A stretch of DNA of 61,011 bases from JAISGQ01 sp045604945 (GTDB taxonomy: Bacteria; Bacillota; Clostridia; Oscillospirales; Acutalibacteraceae). Each line of letters starts with the position of its first letter. Position 1 is the first letter of the stretch. This document shows positions 8,649 to 16,493 of this stretch, one piece after another. The notes below the pieces were generated by a model, which saw nothing but the letters and a program-made list of their open reading frames with translations, had not been told where the DNA came from and did no database searches. Where the stretch lies: the NCBI GenBank assembly GCA_045604945.1, contig JAZUPA010000039.1, positions 1 to 61,011 on the forward strand, written 5' to 3'. Made by a program: the position numbers and the translations under genes.

Positions 8649-8831
8649 ATGGAGGATAAGATTTTAAGGTATACCTTGAGAATAGACAGGACACTTTTCA
8701 AAAAATTTCGTTATATTACAGAGTATGAGGGACGTTCTGCAAACAAGGAAATCGAGCAGTATATAAAACGCCACGTTGCAAAATTTGAAGAAAAGCACGG
8801 CGAGATTGTAATTGATAATGATGATGAATAA
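8649..8831 (+). CDS. Arc/MetJ-type ribbon-helix-helix DNA-binding protein
   Basis: A 60-residue protein. The N-terminal strand ILRYTLRIDRTLFKKFR is followed by two helices (YITEYEGRSANKEIEQYIKRHVAKFEEKHG), the Arc-like ribbon-helix-helix fold in which the alternating strand residues contact DNA. The tail is acidic (DNDDE). GAGGTG precedes the ATG. There is no toxin gene next door on the same strand, so a free-standing regulator is more likely than an antitoxin. The palindromes in its own promoter suggest autoregulation. Confidence 0.75.
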   Translation: MEDKILRYTLRIDRTLFKKFRYITEYEGRSANKEIEQYIKRHVAKFEEKHGEIVIDNDDE

Positions 8832-8869
8832 AAGAAATTGTGTAGGATAAAATCCGAATAAATAATCCC

Positions 8870-8912
8870 AAAGCTCCCCATGATGCAGAATGACCGCATC
8901 ATGGGGAGCTTT
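8870..8912. terminator. Bidirectional intrinsic terminator
   Basis: A 17-bp perfect stem (AAAGCTCCCCATGATGC and its complement) with a 9-base loop between the convergent ribbon-helix-helix gene and the 8932-9315 gene. Both flanks are A/T rich. Confidence 0.8.
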
Positions 8913-8931
8913 AAAATTAGCTGTATGAAGT

Positions 8932-9315
8932 TTACTCAACTCTGATAAGATACTGACAGTAGGCGTAGACGTTCTGAATTTTCTTAGCCTCAACGCCGTC
9001 ATCAGCCTGTATTATAGGCTGGGTCTCAGAAGGGGTGGTGTACAGCTTGAAAACCAGAGCGTGCTGTCCGGGACGCATATTTCTGACTTTTTTGTAAGTG
9101 AACTCACGCTTTGCGACGCCCAGATGGTTAAAAATTACAGACTCGATATCGGGGTTGCTGAAGCACTTCACATAATCATCGTCATCGAATATTTCCAGAA
9201 GATGCTTGGCTTCCTCAAAGGGAATGTTGGTGCATTTGAATTGCCCCTCGTTTAGTACGGACATCATGCTGCTGTTGTCAAGTAGCAAAAACGGAAATGC
9301 TCTCAATTCTGCCAT
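8932..9315 (-). CDS. Small DUF1874-like (STIV B116 fold) protein
   Basis: A 127-residue protein. The middle segment (FNHLGVAKREFTYKKVRNMRPGQHALVFKL, residues ~70-100) resembles the core of DUF1874 proteins, which include the archaeal viral protein B116 and the AcrIII-1/Crn2 ring nucleases. The catalytic His and the Arg-x-x-Glu that ring nucleases use are not visible (the position after FKL reads YTTPSET), so the enzyme activity should not be assumed. Start chosen at the ATG behind AAAGGAGG. A hairpin (9341-9375) lies in its leader. Function unknown; the family assignment is from memory and moderate. Confidence 0.5.
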   Translation of the reverse strand: MAELRAFPFLLLDNSSMMSVLNEGQFKCTNIPFEEAKHLLEIFDDDDYVKCFSNPDIESVIFNHLGVAKREFTYKKVRNMRPGQHALVFKLYTTPSETQPIIQADDGVEAKKIQNVYAYCQYLIRVE

Positions 9316-9340
9316 AAATATGCCTCCTTTGATTATTTGT

Positions 9341-9375
9341 AAAGCCGCCATAGCCTTCTATGAATATGCGGCTTT
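9341..9375 (-). other. Leader hairpin upstream of the DUF1874-like gene
   Basis: An 8-bp outer stem AAAGCCGC / GCGGCTTT encloses an inner CATAG-CCTT-CTATG hairpin. On the minus strand it lies ~25-60 bases before the start codon, just upstream of the ribosome site; on the plus strand it is followed by TTAAAAAT and could also act as a weak terminator. Confidence 0.45.
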
Positions 9376-9407
9376 TTAAAAATATAGAACAATGTAAAGG
9401 AGACTTT

Positions 9408-9425
9408 CTGTGACCGAAATCACAG
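9408..9425 (+). promoter_or_regulatory. CRP-consensus operator upstream of the Crp/Fnr gene
   Basis: CTGTGA-CCGAAA-TCACAG is a perfect inverted repeat that contains the exact TGTGA-N6-TCACA consensus of CRP-family sites. It lies 144 bases before the regulator start and about 59 bases before a predicted -35 element. The regulator's recognition helix carries the matching Arg-Glu-x-x-x-Arg pattern. Confidence 0.65.
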
Positions 9426-9483
9426 ATAAACGTTTAACTTAAAAATATTCTGTGAATTGAATGCCGATGAGACGGAAAAGATG

Positions 9484-9511
9484 TTGACACAAGGCAGAAA
9501 ACGATGATATT
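9484..9511 (+). promoter_or_regulatory. Predicted promoter of the Crp/Fnr gene
   Basis: TTGACA (9484-9489) with 16 bases to GATATT (9506-9511). The -35 is perfect and the -10 matches 4 of 6. The operator-like palindrome at 9408-9425 is positioned upstream, as for an activator site. Confidence 0.45.
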
Positions 9512-9568
9512 TTTATGGTAAAAACAGCGTTTGCAGATGATTATTCATTGAAGAAAGGAGTGTGCGGA

Positions 9569-10246
9569 ATGGCAATAAATACATTTGAGTCGGTGTATCG
9601 GGAAATGTTTCCCTTCTGGGAGGAAATTACAGAGGAGGATAAAGACCATCTCTACCGCAACTCACGAACTGTGATATATCATAAGGGGACAAATATACAT
9701 AACGGCACTGAGTGCTCGGGAGTAATACTCATTCGCAGCGGAAGCCTGAGGGTGTATATTCTGTCTGATGAGGGGAAGGAAATAACCCTTTACCGCCTTC
9801 ATGCAGGAGACCTGTGTATGCTTTCGGCGTCAGGTGTGCTGAGATCAATTACCTTTGATGTACACGTTGATGCGGAAGAAGAAAGTGAATGCTATGTGAT
9901 AGGCGGTCAGGCATATTCTGCGGCGGCAGAGCATAATCCCCACATTAAAATATTTACTCTGGAGCTTACCGTCAGCCGCTTTTCGGATACGATGTGGGCA
10001 ATGCAGCAGATGCTTTTTATGAATATGGATAAGAGGCTTGCGATATTTCTGCACAATGAATCGGCACGGATGGAGTCTGATATGATATCTCTGACCCATG
10101 AACAGATAGCCAGATATATCGGGACTTCACGGGAGGTCGTAACAAGAATGCTTAAGTATTTTTCTGATGAAGAAATTACGGAGCTTTACAGAAAAGGAAT
10201 AAGGATATCGAACAAAGAAAAGCTTATAAAGCTTGCAATGGGATAA
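9569..10246 (+). CDS. Crp/Fnr-family transcriptional regulator
   Basis: A 225-residue regulator: an N-terminal cyclic-nucleotide-like beta-barrel (~25-115, including SGVILIRSGSLRVYILSDEG and TLYRLHAGDLCML), a long dimerisation helix (~135-165) and a C-terminal winged helix (~165-225). The recognition helix GTSREVVTRMLKYF keeps the Arg-Glu-x-x-x-Arg residues that contact TGTGA half sites in E. coli CRP. There is no FNR-type N-terminal Cys cluster, so the signal is unlikely to be an FeS cluster. AAAGGAG precedes the ATG at 9569; the longer open frame has no ribosome site. The perfect TGTGA-N6-TCACA site upstream suggests autoregulation. Confidence 0.85.
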   Translation: MAINTFESVYREMFPFWEEITEEDKDHLYRNSRTVIYHKGTNIHNGTECSGVILIRSGSLRVYILSDEGKEITLYRLHAGDLCMLSASGVLRSITFDVHVDAEEESECYVIGGQAYSAAAEHNPHIKIFTLELTVSRFSDTMWAMQQMLFMNMDKRLAIFLHNESARMESDMISLTHEQIARYIGTSREVVTRMLKYFSDEEITELYRKGIRISNKEKLIKLAMG

Positions 10247-10257
10247 CGTTAATTTAT

Positions 10258-10287
10258 AAAAGCGCTGCAGATATCTGCAGCGCTTTT
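10258..10287. terminator. Bidirectional intrinsic terminator
   Basis: A perfect 30-base palindrome, AAAAGCGCTGCAGA-TA-TCTGCAGCGCTTTT, between the convergent Crp/Fnr and yebC genes. Confidence 0.85.
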
Positions 10288-10303
10288 GTCTGAAAGCTGT
10301 ATA

Positions 10304-11038
10304 TTATTCCTCGTCGGGAGCATCCCAGGAATGCCATACATCCTGAACGTCATCGTTATCCTCGAGCATATCAAGAAGCTTTTGCATCTTGATAACAGCC
10401 TCGGGGTCATCGATGGTGGTATAGGTGTCGGGAATCTTCTCAACGTCAGCGTTGACAAACTCATAGCCCTTTGCCTCAAGACCGTCGCGCACAGCGGAGA
10501 AATCATCCTCCTCGGTGTAGATGATGTAAACATCCTCGTCCGTTTTGAAATCGGAAGCGCCAAGCTCCAGTGCATCCTCCATTACCTGATCCTCATCAAG
10601 ATCCTCTGCCTCGATAGCGATAACGCCCTTGGTGGAGAACATGAAGGAAACGCAGCCGGTGGTGCCGAGATTTCCGCCGAACTTGTCAAAATAGTGGCGA
10701 AGATCGCCTGCAGTACGGTTTCTGTTATCGGTAAGAGTCTCAACAATAACAGCAACGCCGCAGGGACCGTAGCCTTCGTAGGTCAGTGCCTCGTATTCCT
10801 TGCCGTCGTTGTCACCGGAAGCCTTCTTGATAACTCTCTCGATGTTGTCGTTGGGGACGTTGAGGGACTTTGCCTTTGCGATGCAGTCCTTGAGCTTGGG
10901 GTTGGATGCGGGGTCGGGACCGCCGTTCTTGACTGCAACAGCGATCTCACGTCCTATTTTTGTAAAGACCTTGGCGCGCTGACCGTCGGTCTTTTCCTTT
11001 TTTCTCTTGATGGTACTCCATTTATTATGTCCTGACAT
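10304..11038 (-). CDS. yebC: YebC/PmpR (TACO1) family protein
   Basis: A 244-residue protein with the family start MSGHNKWSTIKRKK, GRAKVFTKIGREI-type block (here QRAKVFTKIGREI) and the later NRNRT...GGNLG segment. Members were first described as transcription regulators; recent work on YebC2/TACO1 points to a role in resolving stalls at polyproline during translation. Start chosen at GGAGGG-spaced ATG 11038, which gives the canonical N-terminus. A sigma-A promoter lies at 11096-11124. Confidence 0.93.
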   Translation of the reverse strand: MSGHNKWSTIKRKKEKTDGQRAKVFTKIGREIAVAVKNGGPDPASNPKLKDCIAKAKSLNVPNDNIERVIKKASGDNDGKEYEALTYEGYGPCGVAVIVETLTDNRNRTAGDLRHYFDKFGGNLGTTGCVSFMFSTKGVIAIEAEDLDEDQVMEDALELGASDFKTDEDVYIIYTEEDDFSAVRDGLEAKGYEFVNADVEKIPDTYTTIDDPEAVIKMQKLLDMLEDNDDVQDVWHSWDAPDEE

Positions 11039-11095
11039 AATAACCCTCCGTGTTAGTAATGTATAGAGAAACGTTTTTCTCTTCAATGCCATAAT

Positions 11096-11124
11096 ATTTT
11101 AGCACAATGTGAGCTGTGAGACAA
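11096..11124 (-). promoter_or_regulatory. Predicted sigma-A promoter of yebC
   Basis: Read on the minus strand: TTGTCT, 17 bases, TAAAAT. It lies about 60 bases upstream of the yebC start. Confidence 0.5.
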
Positions 11125-11134
11125 GATGTTTTTG

Positions 11135-11163
11135 TTGTATAAAGAAATAATCTGTGATAAAAT
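11135..11163 (+). promoter_or_regulatory. Predicted promoter of the DegT-like gene
   Basis: TTGTAT (11135-11140), 17 bases, TAAAAT (11158-11163), about 30 bases before the start codon. Confidence 0.5.
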
Positions 11164-11193
11164 ATATGTTAAGTGTTCAGGAGGTGAAAGGGA

Positions 11194-12261
11194 ATGAAAA
11201 TCCCTCTTTATACATCAGCTGCAATCAACGGAAATGAAAAAACATACTCCGATGCGCGGCGCGAGCTGGAGCAAATGCTTAAAGACATGATGGGGGCAGA
11301 AGCTGCGGTAACAACAGACAGTGCCGCATCCGCCCTGAGAAGTCTGCTTTATTCCTGGTCTGTGTGCAAAGGCGAAGCGGTATTTGTGCCGTCCTTTGCA
11401 GATGCCCATATTGTCAATGCAGTGCTTGAATGCGGCGCAGAGCCTGTGTTTGTTGACTGCGACAGGAATACATGGCTCATGAGCGGCGAAAAGCTTGAAC
11501 GTGCAGCGGAAAAGTGTCTTGCAAAAAATGAGCTTTACCCCCGTGCCGTAATCGTGAGCAATACCTTCGGTATGCGCTTTGATGCAAGAAAAATCAGCAG
11601 TGTGTGCGCAAAATACGGTTTGCTTCTTATAGAAGTTTCGCCTGTGCTCTGCACGGACACAGGAATTCAGGGGGATGCCGCAGCAGTAAGCCTTGAGAAT
11701 ATTGTCGGCAGTGATGCGGGGGTAGTATTCGTAAAGGATTCCCAGCAGGCAAGAGCCCTGAGAATTATTGTCGGCGGAGGAGAAAAAACCGTCGACAGCG
11801 CTACGGGAGCAGAGGAAGCTGTACGAAGAGGAAGCAGGTCGGAGCTTGATGATGTAAGAGCAGGCTTGCTGATTTCGCATCTTGAAGAGATTGACGAAAA
11901 GACAGCGCGCAGAAGAGCAAACGCGGAAAAGCTGAAGGCAGCAGCCAGAGGAACATCGGTGAAGAGCCAGAGCGGTGATGACGCCCGCGGCAGTTACCCT
12001 GTTTATCCTCTCTGCGCAGAGGATAAAGACAGTGCTGAGAGTATTGTGAAGGCTTTCCGGGAAGAGGGAATAGGCTGCAGGATGATATACTCAAAACCCC
12101 TGTGCAGGAACAATGCATTCAAGGAGCTGGGCTGTCAGGCGTCGGATGTTCCGGTTGGTTCAGAGCTGTCGGTATGTACCTTTATTCTGCCCTGTCATGA
12201 AGAACTGACAGATGAGCAGGTGCGCTGTATCTGCGAAAAAATCAAAATGATTTGTGTATGA
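11194..12261 (+). CDS. Degenerate DegT/DnrJ/EryC1-fold protein lacking the PLP lysine
   Basis: A 355-residue protein with the overall plan of sugar aminotransferases: PLYTSAAINGNE at the N-terminus, AAVTTDSAASALRSLL, FVPSFADAHIVNAVLECGAEPVFVDCD and a C-terminal half with AEKLKAAARG. The residues that hold pyridoxal phosphate are missing. The DAAH motif reads EVSP (~147), and the SxHATK lysine position reads VSLENIV (~163). Compare the intact copy at 42758-43861 in this window. It is therefore probably not a transaminase; a binding or regulatory role is possible. It stands alone just before the pyrH promoter. AGGAGGTG precedes the ATG. Confidence 0.65.
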   Translation: MKIPLYTSAAINGNEKTYSDARRELEQMLKDMMGAEAAVTTDSAASALRSLLYSWSVCKGEAVFVPSFADAHIVNAVLECGAEPVFVDCDRNTWLMSGEKLERAAEKCLAKNELYPRAVIVSNTFGMRFDARKISSVCAKYGLLLIEVSPVLCTDTGIQGDAAAVSLENIVGSDAGVVFVKDSQQARALRIIVGGGEKTVDSATGAEEAVRRGSRSELDDVRAGLLISHLEEIDEKTARRRANAEKLKAAARGTSVKSQSGDDARGSYPVYPLCAEDKDSAESIVKAFREEGIGCRMIYSKPLCRNNAFKELGCQASDVPVGSELSVCTFILPCHEELTDEQVRCICEKIKMICV

Positions 12262-12289
12262 AAATTTACAAAGAAATAGATAATACCGC

Positions 12290-12318
12290 TTTACATCGGG
12301 ATACATTTTTAGTAGAAT
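12290..12318 (+). promoter_or_regulatory. Predicted promoter of the pyrH-polC operon
   Basis: TTTACA (12290-12295), 17 bases, TAGAAT (12313-12318), 30 bases before the pyrH start. Each hexamer matches the sigma-A consensus at 5 of 6 positions. Confidence 0.6.
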
Positions 12319-12347
12319 ATATTTAATAAAATCTTGGAGTGATTTGT

Positions 12348-13058
12348 ATGCAGGCAAAATATAAGCGCGTTCTGCTGAAGCTCAGCGGTGAAGCGCTTGC
12401 AGGTGATAAAAAATTCGGTTTTGACGAGGGCGCTATTTCTGATATCTGCGCAGCAATCAAGTGCGTTGTTGATCTCGGCGTTGAGGTCGGAATCGTTGTA
12501 GGCGGCGGCAATTTCTGGCGCGGCCGCTCCTCCGGCGAAATGGACAGAATCAAGGCTGACCATATCGGTATGCTGGCAACTGCAATGAATGCACTTGCAG
12601 TATCCGATGCACTGGAGCAGAAGGGCGTCTGCACAAGAGTTCAGACAGCACTTCCCATGCCCAGTGTTGCAGAGCCTTTTATCAGAAACAAGGCAGTCAA
12701 CCATCTTGAGAAGAACAGAGTGGTTATCTTTGGATGCGGAACAGGAAATCCCTTCTTCTCTACCGATACCGCAGCAGCACTGAGAGCAGCAGAGATCGGC
12801 GCAGAGATAATCCTCAAGGCATCCGTTGTTGACGGCGTTTACGACAAGGATCCCCATGTTTATGATGATGCAGTGAAGTATGACCGCATAGGTTACGGCG
12901 AGGTTCTCGAAAGAGGTCTCAAGGTAATGGACGGCGCAGCTGCAGCACTCTGCCGTGACAATAAGATGCCTACCATGGTATTTGATATGCAGAGACCTGA
13001 AAATCTCGTGGCAGCAATCTGCGGCGAAGGTGTAGGCACTGTAGTTTACGCTGACTGA
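12348..13058 (+). CDS. pyrH: UMP kinase
   Basis: A 236-residue amino-acid-kinase-fold enzyme converting UMP to UDP with ATP. It shows KRVLLKLSGEAL (N-terminal phosphate loop), VVGGGNFWRGR (~50-60), DHIGMLATAMNALAVSDAL, and GTGNPFFSTDTAAALRAAEI (~128-147), all diagnostic for bacterial PyrH. Start at ATG 12348 behind TTGGAG; a GTG nine bases earlier has no better site. First gene of the pyrH-frr-uppS-cdsA-dxr-rseP-ispG-polC run. The usual rpsB-tsf pair is not upstream here. Confidence 0.97.
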   Translation: MQAKYKRVLLKLSGEALAGDKKFGFDEGAISDICAAIKCVVDLGVEVGIVVGGGNFWRGRSSGEMDRIKADHIGMLATAMNALAVSDALEQKGVCTRVQTALPMPSVAEPFIRNKAVNHLEKNRVVIFGCGTGNPFFSTDTAAALRAAEIGAEIILKASVVDGVYDKDPHVYDDAVKYDRIGYGEVLERGLKVMDGAAAALCRDNKMPTMVFDMQRPENLVAAICGEGVGTVVYAD

Positions 13059-13103
13059 TAAACGAAAAACATAAATAATATACATACGAAAGGGAGCATA
13101 ATA

Positions 13104-13658
13104 ATGGAAACTATCTTTAAGACAACAGAAGAAAAAATGAACAAGACTATCAACGTTCTTATCTCTGATTATAAGACCGTTCGTGCAGGCAGAGCAAATC
13201 CCAGCGTACTCGACAAAATCACTGTTGAGTATTATGGCGCAGAGACTCCTGTAAATCAGCTTGCATCCATCAGCGTAGCAGAGGCTCGTGTACTCTGCAT
13301 CCAGCCTTATGATGCATCCGCACTTCGCGGCATCGAGAAGGCAATCAACGCTTCTGATATCGGCATCAACCCCCAGAATGACGGCAGAGTCATCAGACTT
13401 ACATTCCCTCCTCTGACTGAGGAGCGCCGCCGTGAGCTTGCAAAAGACATCAAGAAGATGGGCGAGGACAGCAAGGTTGCAATCCGCTCCATCCGCCGCG
13501 ATGCAATCGACAAGCTCAAGGCAATGAAGAAGGAATCTGCAATTACTGAGGATGATCTCAAGAATGCAGAAAAGAAGACTCAGGATCTTACTGATAAGTA
13601 CATCAAGAAGATTGATGAGCTTTCCGCTGCAAAGGAAGCAGAGATCATGGAAATCTGA
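13104..13658 (+). CDS. frr: Ribosome recycling factor
   Basis: A 184-residue protein that splits post-termination ribosomes together with EF-G. The family landmarks are TVRAGRANPSVLDKITVEYYG, QPYDASALRGIEKAI, INPQNDGRVIRLTFPPLTEERRRELAKD and a C-terminal long helix ending in EIMEI. Length is typical. AAAGGGAG precedes the ATG, 45 bases after pyrH. Confidence 0.97.
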   Translation: METIFKTTEEKMNKTINVLISDYKTVRAGRANPSVLDKITVEYYGAETPVNQLASISVAEARVLCIQPYDASALRGIEKAINASDIGINPQNDGRVIRLTFPPLTEERRRELAKDIKKMGEDSKVAIRSIRRDAIDKLKAMKKESAITEDDLKNAEKKTQDLTDKYIKKIDELSAAKEAEIMEI

Positions 13659-13673
13659 CCGAAACGTTTGATT

Positions 13674-13696
13674 ACCGTGGGCAAAATGCCCACGGT
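13674..13696 (+). terminator. Hairpin between frr and uppS (weak terminator or attenuator)
   Basis: A 10-bp perfect stem ACCGTGGGCA / TGCCCACGGT with a 3-base loop. The sequence after it (ATTGCGTTTGG) lacks a strong U run, so partial termination or RNA processing is more likely than a full stop. Confidence 0.45.
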
Positions 13697-13737
13697 ATTG
13701 CGTTTGGTCAAGAGCTTTACAAGGGAGGAGTATTTGC

Positions 13738-14463
13738 TTGTTCAAGGGTAAAAAGAAGGTGCAGCAGACCGAGCGTCATCTGCCTGAGCATATCGGTATA
13801 ATTATGGACGGTAACGGTCGGTGGGCGCAAAGGCGAGGACTCCCCCGTATGGCAGGGCATCGTGAGGGTGCATCAAATTTCAGAATAATAACAAGATACT
13901 GTAATGAGATTGGAATAAAATATCTTACAGTATACGCTTTTTCCACAGAAAACTGGAACCGTCCCAAGGAAGAAGTGGACGCGCTTATGAAGCTGCTCTA
14001 CGACTATCTTGTGGAATCTCTGCGTGATTTCCGTGAGGAAAATATTAAAACACGCTTCATCGGTGACAGAAGCATGCTTCACCCGAAACTCCAGGAGCTT
14101 ATGGCAGAGGCAGAGGAGCTGTCTTCAGATAAAACAGGTCTTGTGCTGAATCTTGCCATAAATTACGGCGGAAGAGCGGAAATAGTTACCGCTGTCAGAA
14201 AGCTTGCAGAGGAAGGCATCAGCAGTGAGGAAATAACAGAGCAGATGATATCTGACAGAATGTACACCTCATCGCAGCCGGATCCTGACCTGATAATCAG
14301 ACCCAGCGGAGAATACAGGATATCAAATTTCCTGCTCTGGCAGTCAGCATATTCTGAATTCGTCTTTTTTGATGAGATACTGTGGCCGGATTTTTCGGTC
14401 GACGATCTTGAAAGAGCAATAGATATATTCTCAAAGAGAAAAAGACGTTTTGGAGGGGTATAA
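13738..14463 (+). CDS. uppS: Undecaprenyl diphosphate synthase (UppS)
   Basis: A 241-residue cis-prenyltransferase that makes the C55 lipid carrier for peptidoglycan and teichoic acid. Motifs: HIGIIMDGNGRWAQRRGLPR (catalytic Asp in MDGNGRW), TVYAFSTENWNRP and RPSGEYRISNFLLWQSAYSEFVF, which bind the pyrophosphate. The start is TTG at 13738, supported by AAGGGAGGAG seven bases upstream. The stop touches the cdsA ATG. Confidence 0.96.
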   Translation: MFKGKKKVQQTERHLPEHIGIIMDGNGRWAQRRGLPRMAGHREGASNFRIITRYCNEIGIKYLTVYAFSTENWNRPKEEVDALMKLLYDYLVESLRDFREENIKTRFIGDRSMLHPKLQELMAEAEELSSDKTGLVLNLAINYGGRAEIVTAVRKLAEEGISSEEITEQMISDRMYTSSQPDPDLIIRPSGEYRISNFLLWQSAYSEFVFFDEILWPDFSVDDLERAIDIFSKRKRRFGGV

Positions 14464-15324
14464 ATGAAAGTAAGAATAATATCTGCAATAGTCGGAATAG
14501 TGATCCTTGCCGGCATTGTTGCAGCAAGCCTTATGGTAGAGTCAAAGGTTCTGTGCGTTGCGCTTGCCATCATTGCTCTTCTGGCGGTCTATGAAGGACT
14601 CAATGCAGTTGGAACACTGAAAAATGCAGTAATATCAATACCGTGCTTTATTTACACCGTTGTAGTTGAGGCAACCTTCATTTTTGCAGACAAAGAATCA
14701 ATAATCATTCTGGCAACACTTCTGTATGTGATTACAATGTTCCTGTGCGCACTTGGCAAATACGAAAAGGTTCCTGTTTCCCAGATAGCACTTTCTGTAA
14801 TGATGACCATGGTAATAACCTTTGCGGTCTACAGTGCCATCTATATGTACTACATACACGACAGCAGCGCATGCGGTTCCTACGGCATTTCAATGCTGGT
14901 TTTCTGTCTGCTCTGCTCATGGCTGACCGATACAGGAGCATATTTTGCAGGCACTCTTTTCGGAAAGCACAAGCTCTCACCTCGAATCAGCCCCAAAAAG
15001 ACCATTGAAGGCGCAATTGGCGGCGTTTTGGTATGCGTGGCTCTTACCTGGGCAGTTGCATTCCTCTGCGTATCCGTACTGGGAATAGTTGAGGGTTATA
15101 CCGTTAATGTTCTGAACCTGATTATATTGACTGCAATTTGCAGCATAATATCCATGATAGGAGACCTTTCATTCTCGGTTGTAAAGAGAACCTACGGAGT
15201 AAAGGACTACGGCAGCATCATGCCCGGTCACGGCGGAGTGCTCGACCGTTTTGACAGCTTTATGTTCGTTGCACCCTGTGTATGCGTTCTCACAAAATAT
15301 CTGCCTGTACTGGTGGCTGCATAA
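14464..15324 (+). CDS. cdsA: Phosphatidate cytidylyltransferase
   Basis: A 286-residue membrane enzyme making CDP-diacylglycerol from phosphatidate and CTP. It has about seven to eight hydrophobic segments. The CDP-DAG synthase signature lies near the C-terminus: VKRTYGVKDYGSIMPGHGG followed by VLDRFDS. The ATG follows the uppS stop directly; its ribosome site (GGAGGGG) is inside uppS, so translation is coupled. Confidence 0.95.
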   Translation: MKVRIISAIVGIVILAGIVAASLMVESKVLCVALAIIALLAVYEGLNAVGTLKNAVISIPCFIYTVVVEATFIFADKESIIILATLLYVITMFLCALGKYEKVPVSQIALSVMMTMVITFAVYSAIYMYYIHDSSACGSYGISMLVFCLLCSWLTDTGAYFAGTLFGKHKLSPRISPKKTIEGAIGGVLVCVALTWAVAFLCVSVLGIVEGYTVNVLNLIILTAICSIISMIGDLSFSVVKRTYGVKDYGSIMPGHGGVLDRFDSFMFVAPCVCVLTKYLPVLVAA

Positions 15325-15326
15325 TC

Positions 15327-16478
15327 ATGGAAAAAACTAGAGAAAGACTGTCCCTGCTCGGCTCAACAGGCTCAATAGGCACACAGGCTCTGCGTGTGGC
15401 AGAGCAGCTGAGTATCCCTGTTGTGGCTGTGGCAGCACACAGAAACATAAAACTGCTTGAAGAGCAGGTAAGAAAATTCAGACCTGAGGTTGCTGTTGCT
15501 GTAGATGAAGATGCAGCAGCCGCACTGAAAATCTCCATTGCCGACACAGGCACAAAGGTGCTTTCGGGAATGGATGGACTGATTGAAGCTGCGAGCCTTG
15601 AAAGTGCTGACGTGGTGCTTAATTCCGTAGTTGGCATGGTAGGACTTCGTCCTACTCTCGCGGCAATAGAAAGCGGAAAAAAGCTTGCCCTTGCAAACAA
15701 GGAGACCCTTGTGGCAGGCGGCAGTCTGGTAATGGACGCAGCAAAGAAAAACGGAATAGAGATACTTCCCGTTGACAGCGAACATTCTGCAATCTTCCAG
15801 TGTCTGCAGGGAAAGCCCACAAACGGCGGAATAAAGAAAATTCTGCTCACCGCATCAGGCGGTCCCTTCTTCGGAAAGAAGAGGGAGGAGCTTGGCAGCA
15901 TGACTGCAAAGGAAGCGCTGAAGCATCCTAATTGGAGCATGGGATCAAAAATAACCATCGATTCCGCTACCCTTATGAACAAGGGACTTGAGGTTATCGA
16001 AGCAGCATGGCTGTTTGATGTCCCCCTTGATAAAATCGAGGTAGTGGTTCACAGGGAGAGCATAATCCATTCCGCAGTAGAGTTTGAGGATAACAGTGTT
16101 ATTGCACAGCTCGGTTTGCCGGATATGACCATCCCCATCCAGTATGCACTGACATATCCCGAGCGGTATCACTCACCTGCAGGGGAGCTTGACCTGTTCA
16201 GACTGGGTCAGATGACCTTCTATGAGCCTGACCTTGAAACCTTCAGCTGTCTTGCAGCCTGCAAGAAGGCATTCTCTCTCGGAGGCACTGCCTGCGCAGC
16301 AGCAAACGGAGCAAACGAGGCGGCAGTTGAGCTTTTCCTGAAGGGCGAGATAGGCTTCCTGAGAATCGGCGAGCTTGTAGAAGGTGCGCTTTCGCTGTAC
16401 AGACCAGGAGCATACACCCTTTCAGATATACTTGAAACCGATAAGGCGGCAAAGGAATATGTATATGCCGCAAGATAA
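15327..16478 (+). CDS. dxr: 1-deoxy-D-xylulose 5-phosphate reductoisomerase
   Basis: A 383-residue enzyme of the MEP isoprenoid pathway (DXP to MEP with NADPH). Motifs: GSTGSIGTQAL (NADPH binding), LANKETLVAGG, PVDSEHSAIFQCL (metal and substrate), the flexible loop HPNWSMGSKITIDSATLMNK, and DMTIPIQYALTYPER. The longer frame begins inside cdsA; the ATG at 15327, two bases after the cdsA stop, gives the standard N-terminus. With ispG in the same operon, it shows the cell uses the MEP route. Confidence 0.96.
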   Translation: MEKTRERLSLLGSTGSIGTQALRVAEQLSIPVVAVAAHRNIKLLEEQVRKFRPEVAVAVDEDAAAALKISIADTGTKVLSGMDGLIEAASLESADVVLNSVVGMVGLRPTLAAIESGKKLALANKETLVAGGSLVMDAAKKNGIEILPVDSEHSAIFQCLQGKPTNGGIKKILLTASGGPFFGKKREELGSMTAKEALKHPNWSMGSKITIDSATLMNKGLEVIEAAWLFDVPLDKIEVVVHRESIIHSAVEFEDNSVIAQLGLPDMTIPIQYALTYPERYHSPAGELDLFRLGQMTFYEPDLETFSCLAACKKAFSLGGTACAAANGANEAAVELFLKGEIGFLRIGELVEGALSLYRPGAYTLSDILETDKAAKEYVYAAR

Positions 16479-16493
16479 GGAGATGATGAACTC

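Noticed and set aside
10286..11035. 249-residue plus-strand open frame opposite yebC
   Set aside because: Antisense to a clear yebC gene, with repetitive Val/Leu/Gly composition typical of complementary-strand translation.
12309..13745. 478-residue minus-strand open frame across pyrH and frr
   Set aside because: Antisense shadow: it covers two well-supported genes exactly out of frame, is Cys-rich with no domain, and has no ribosome site.
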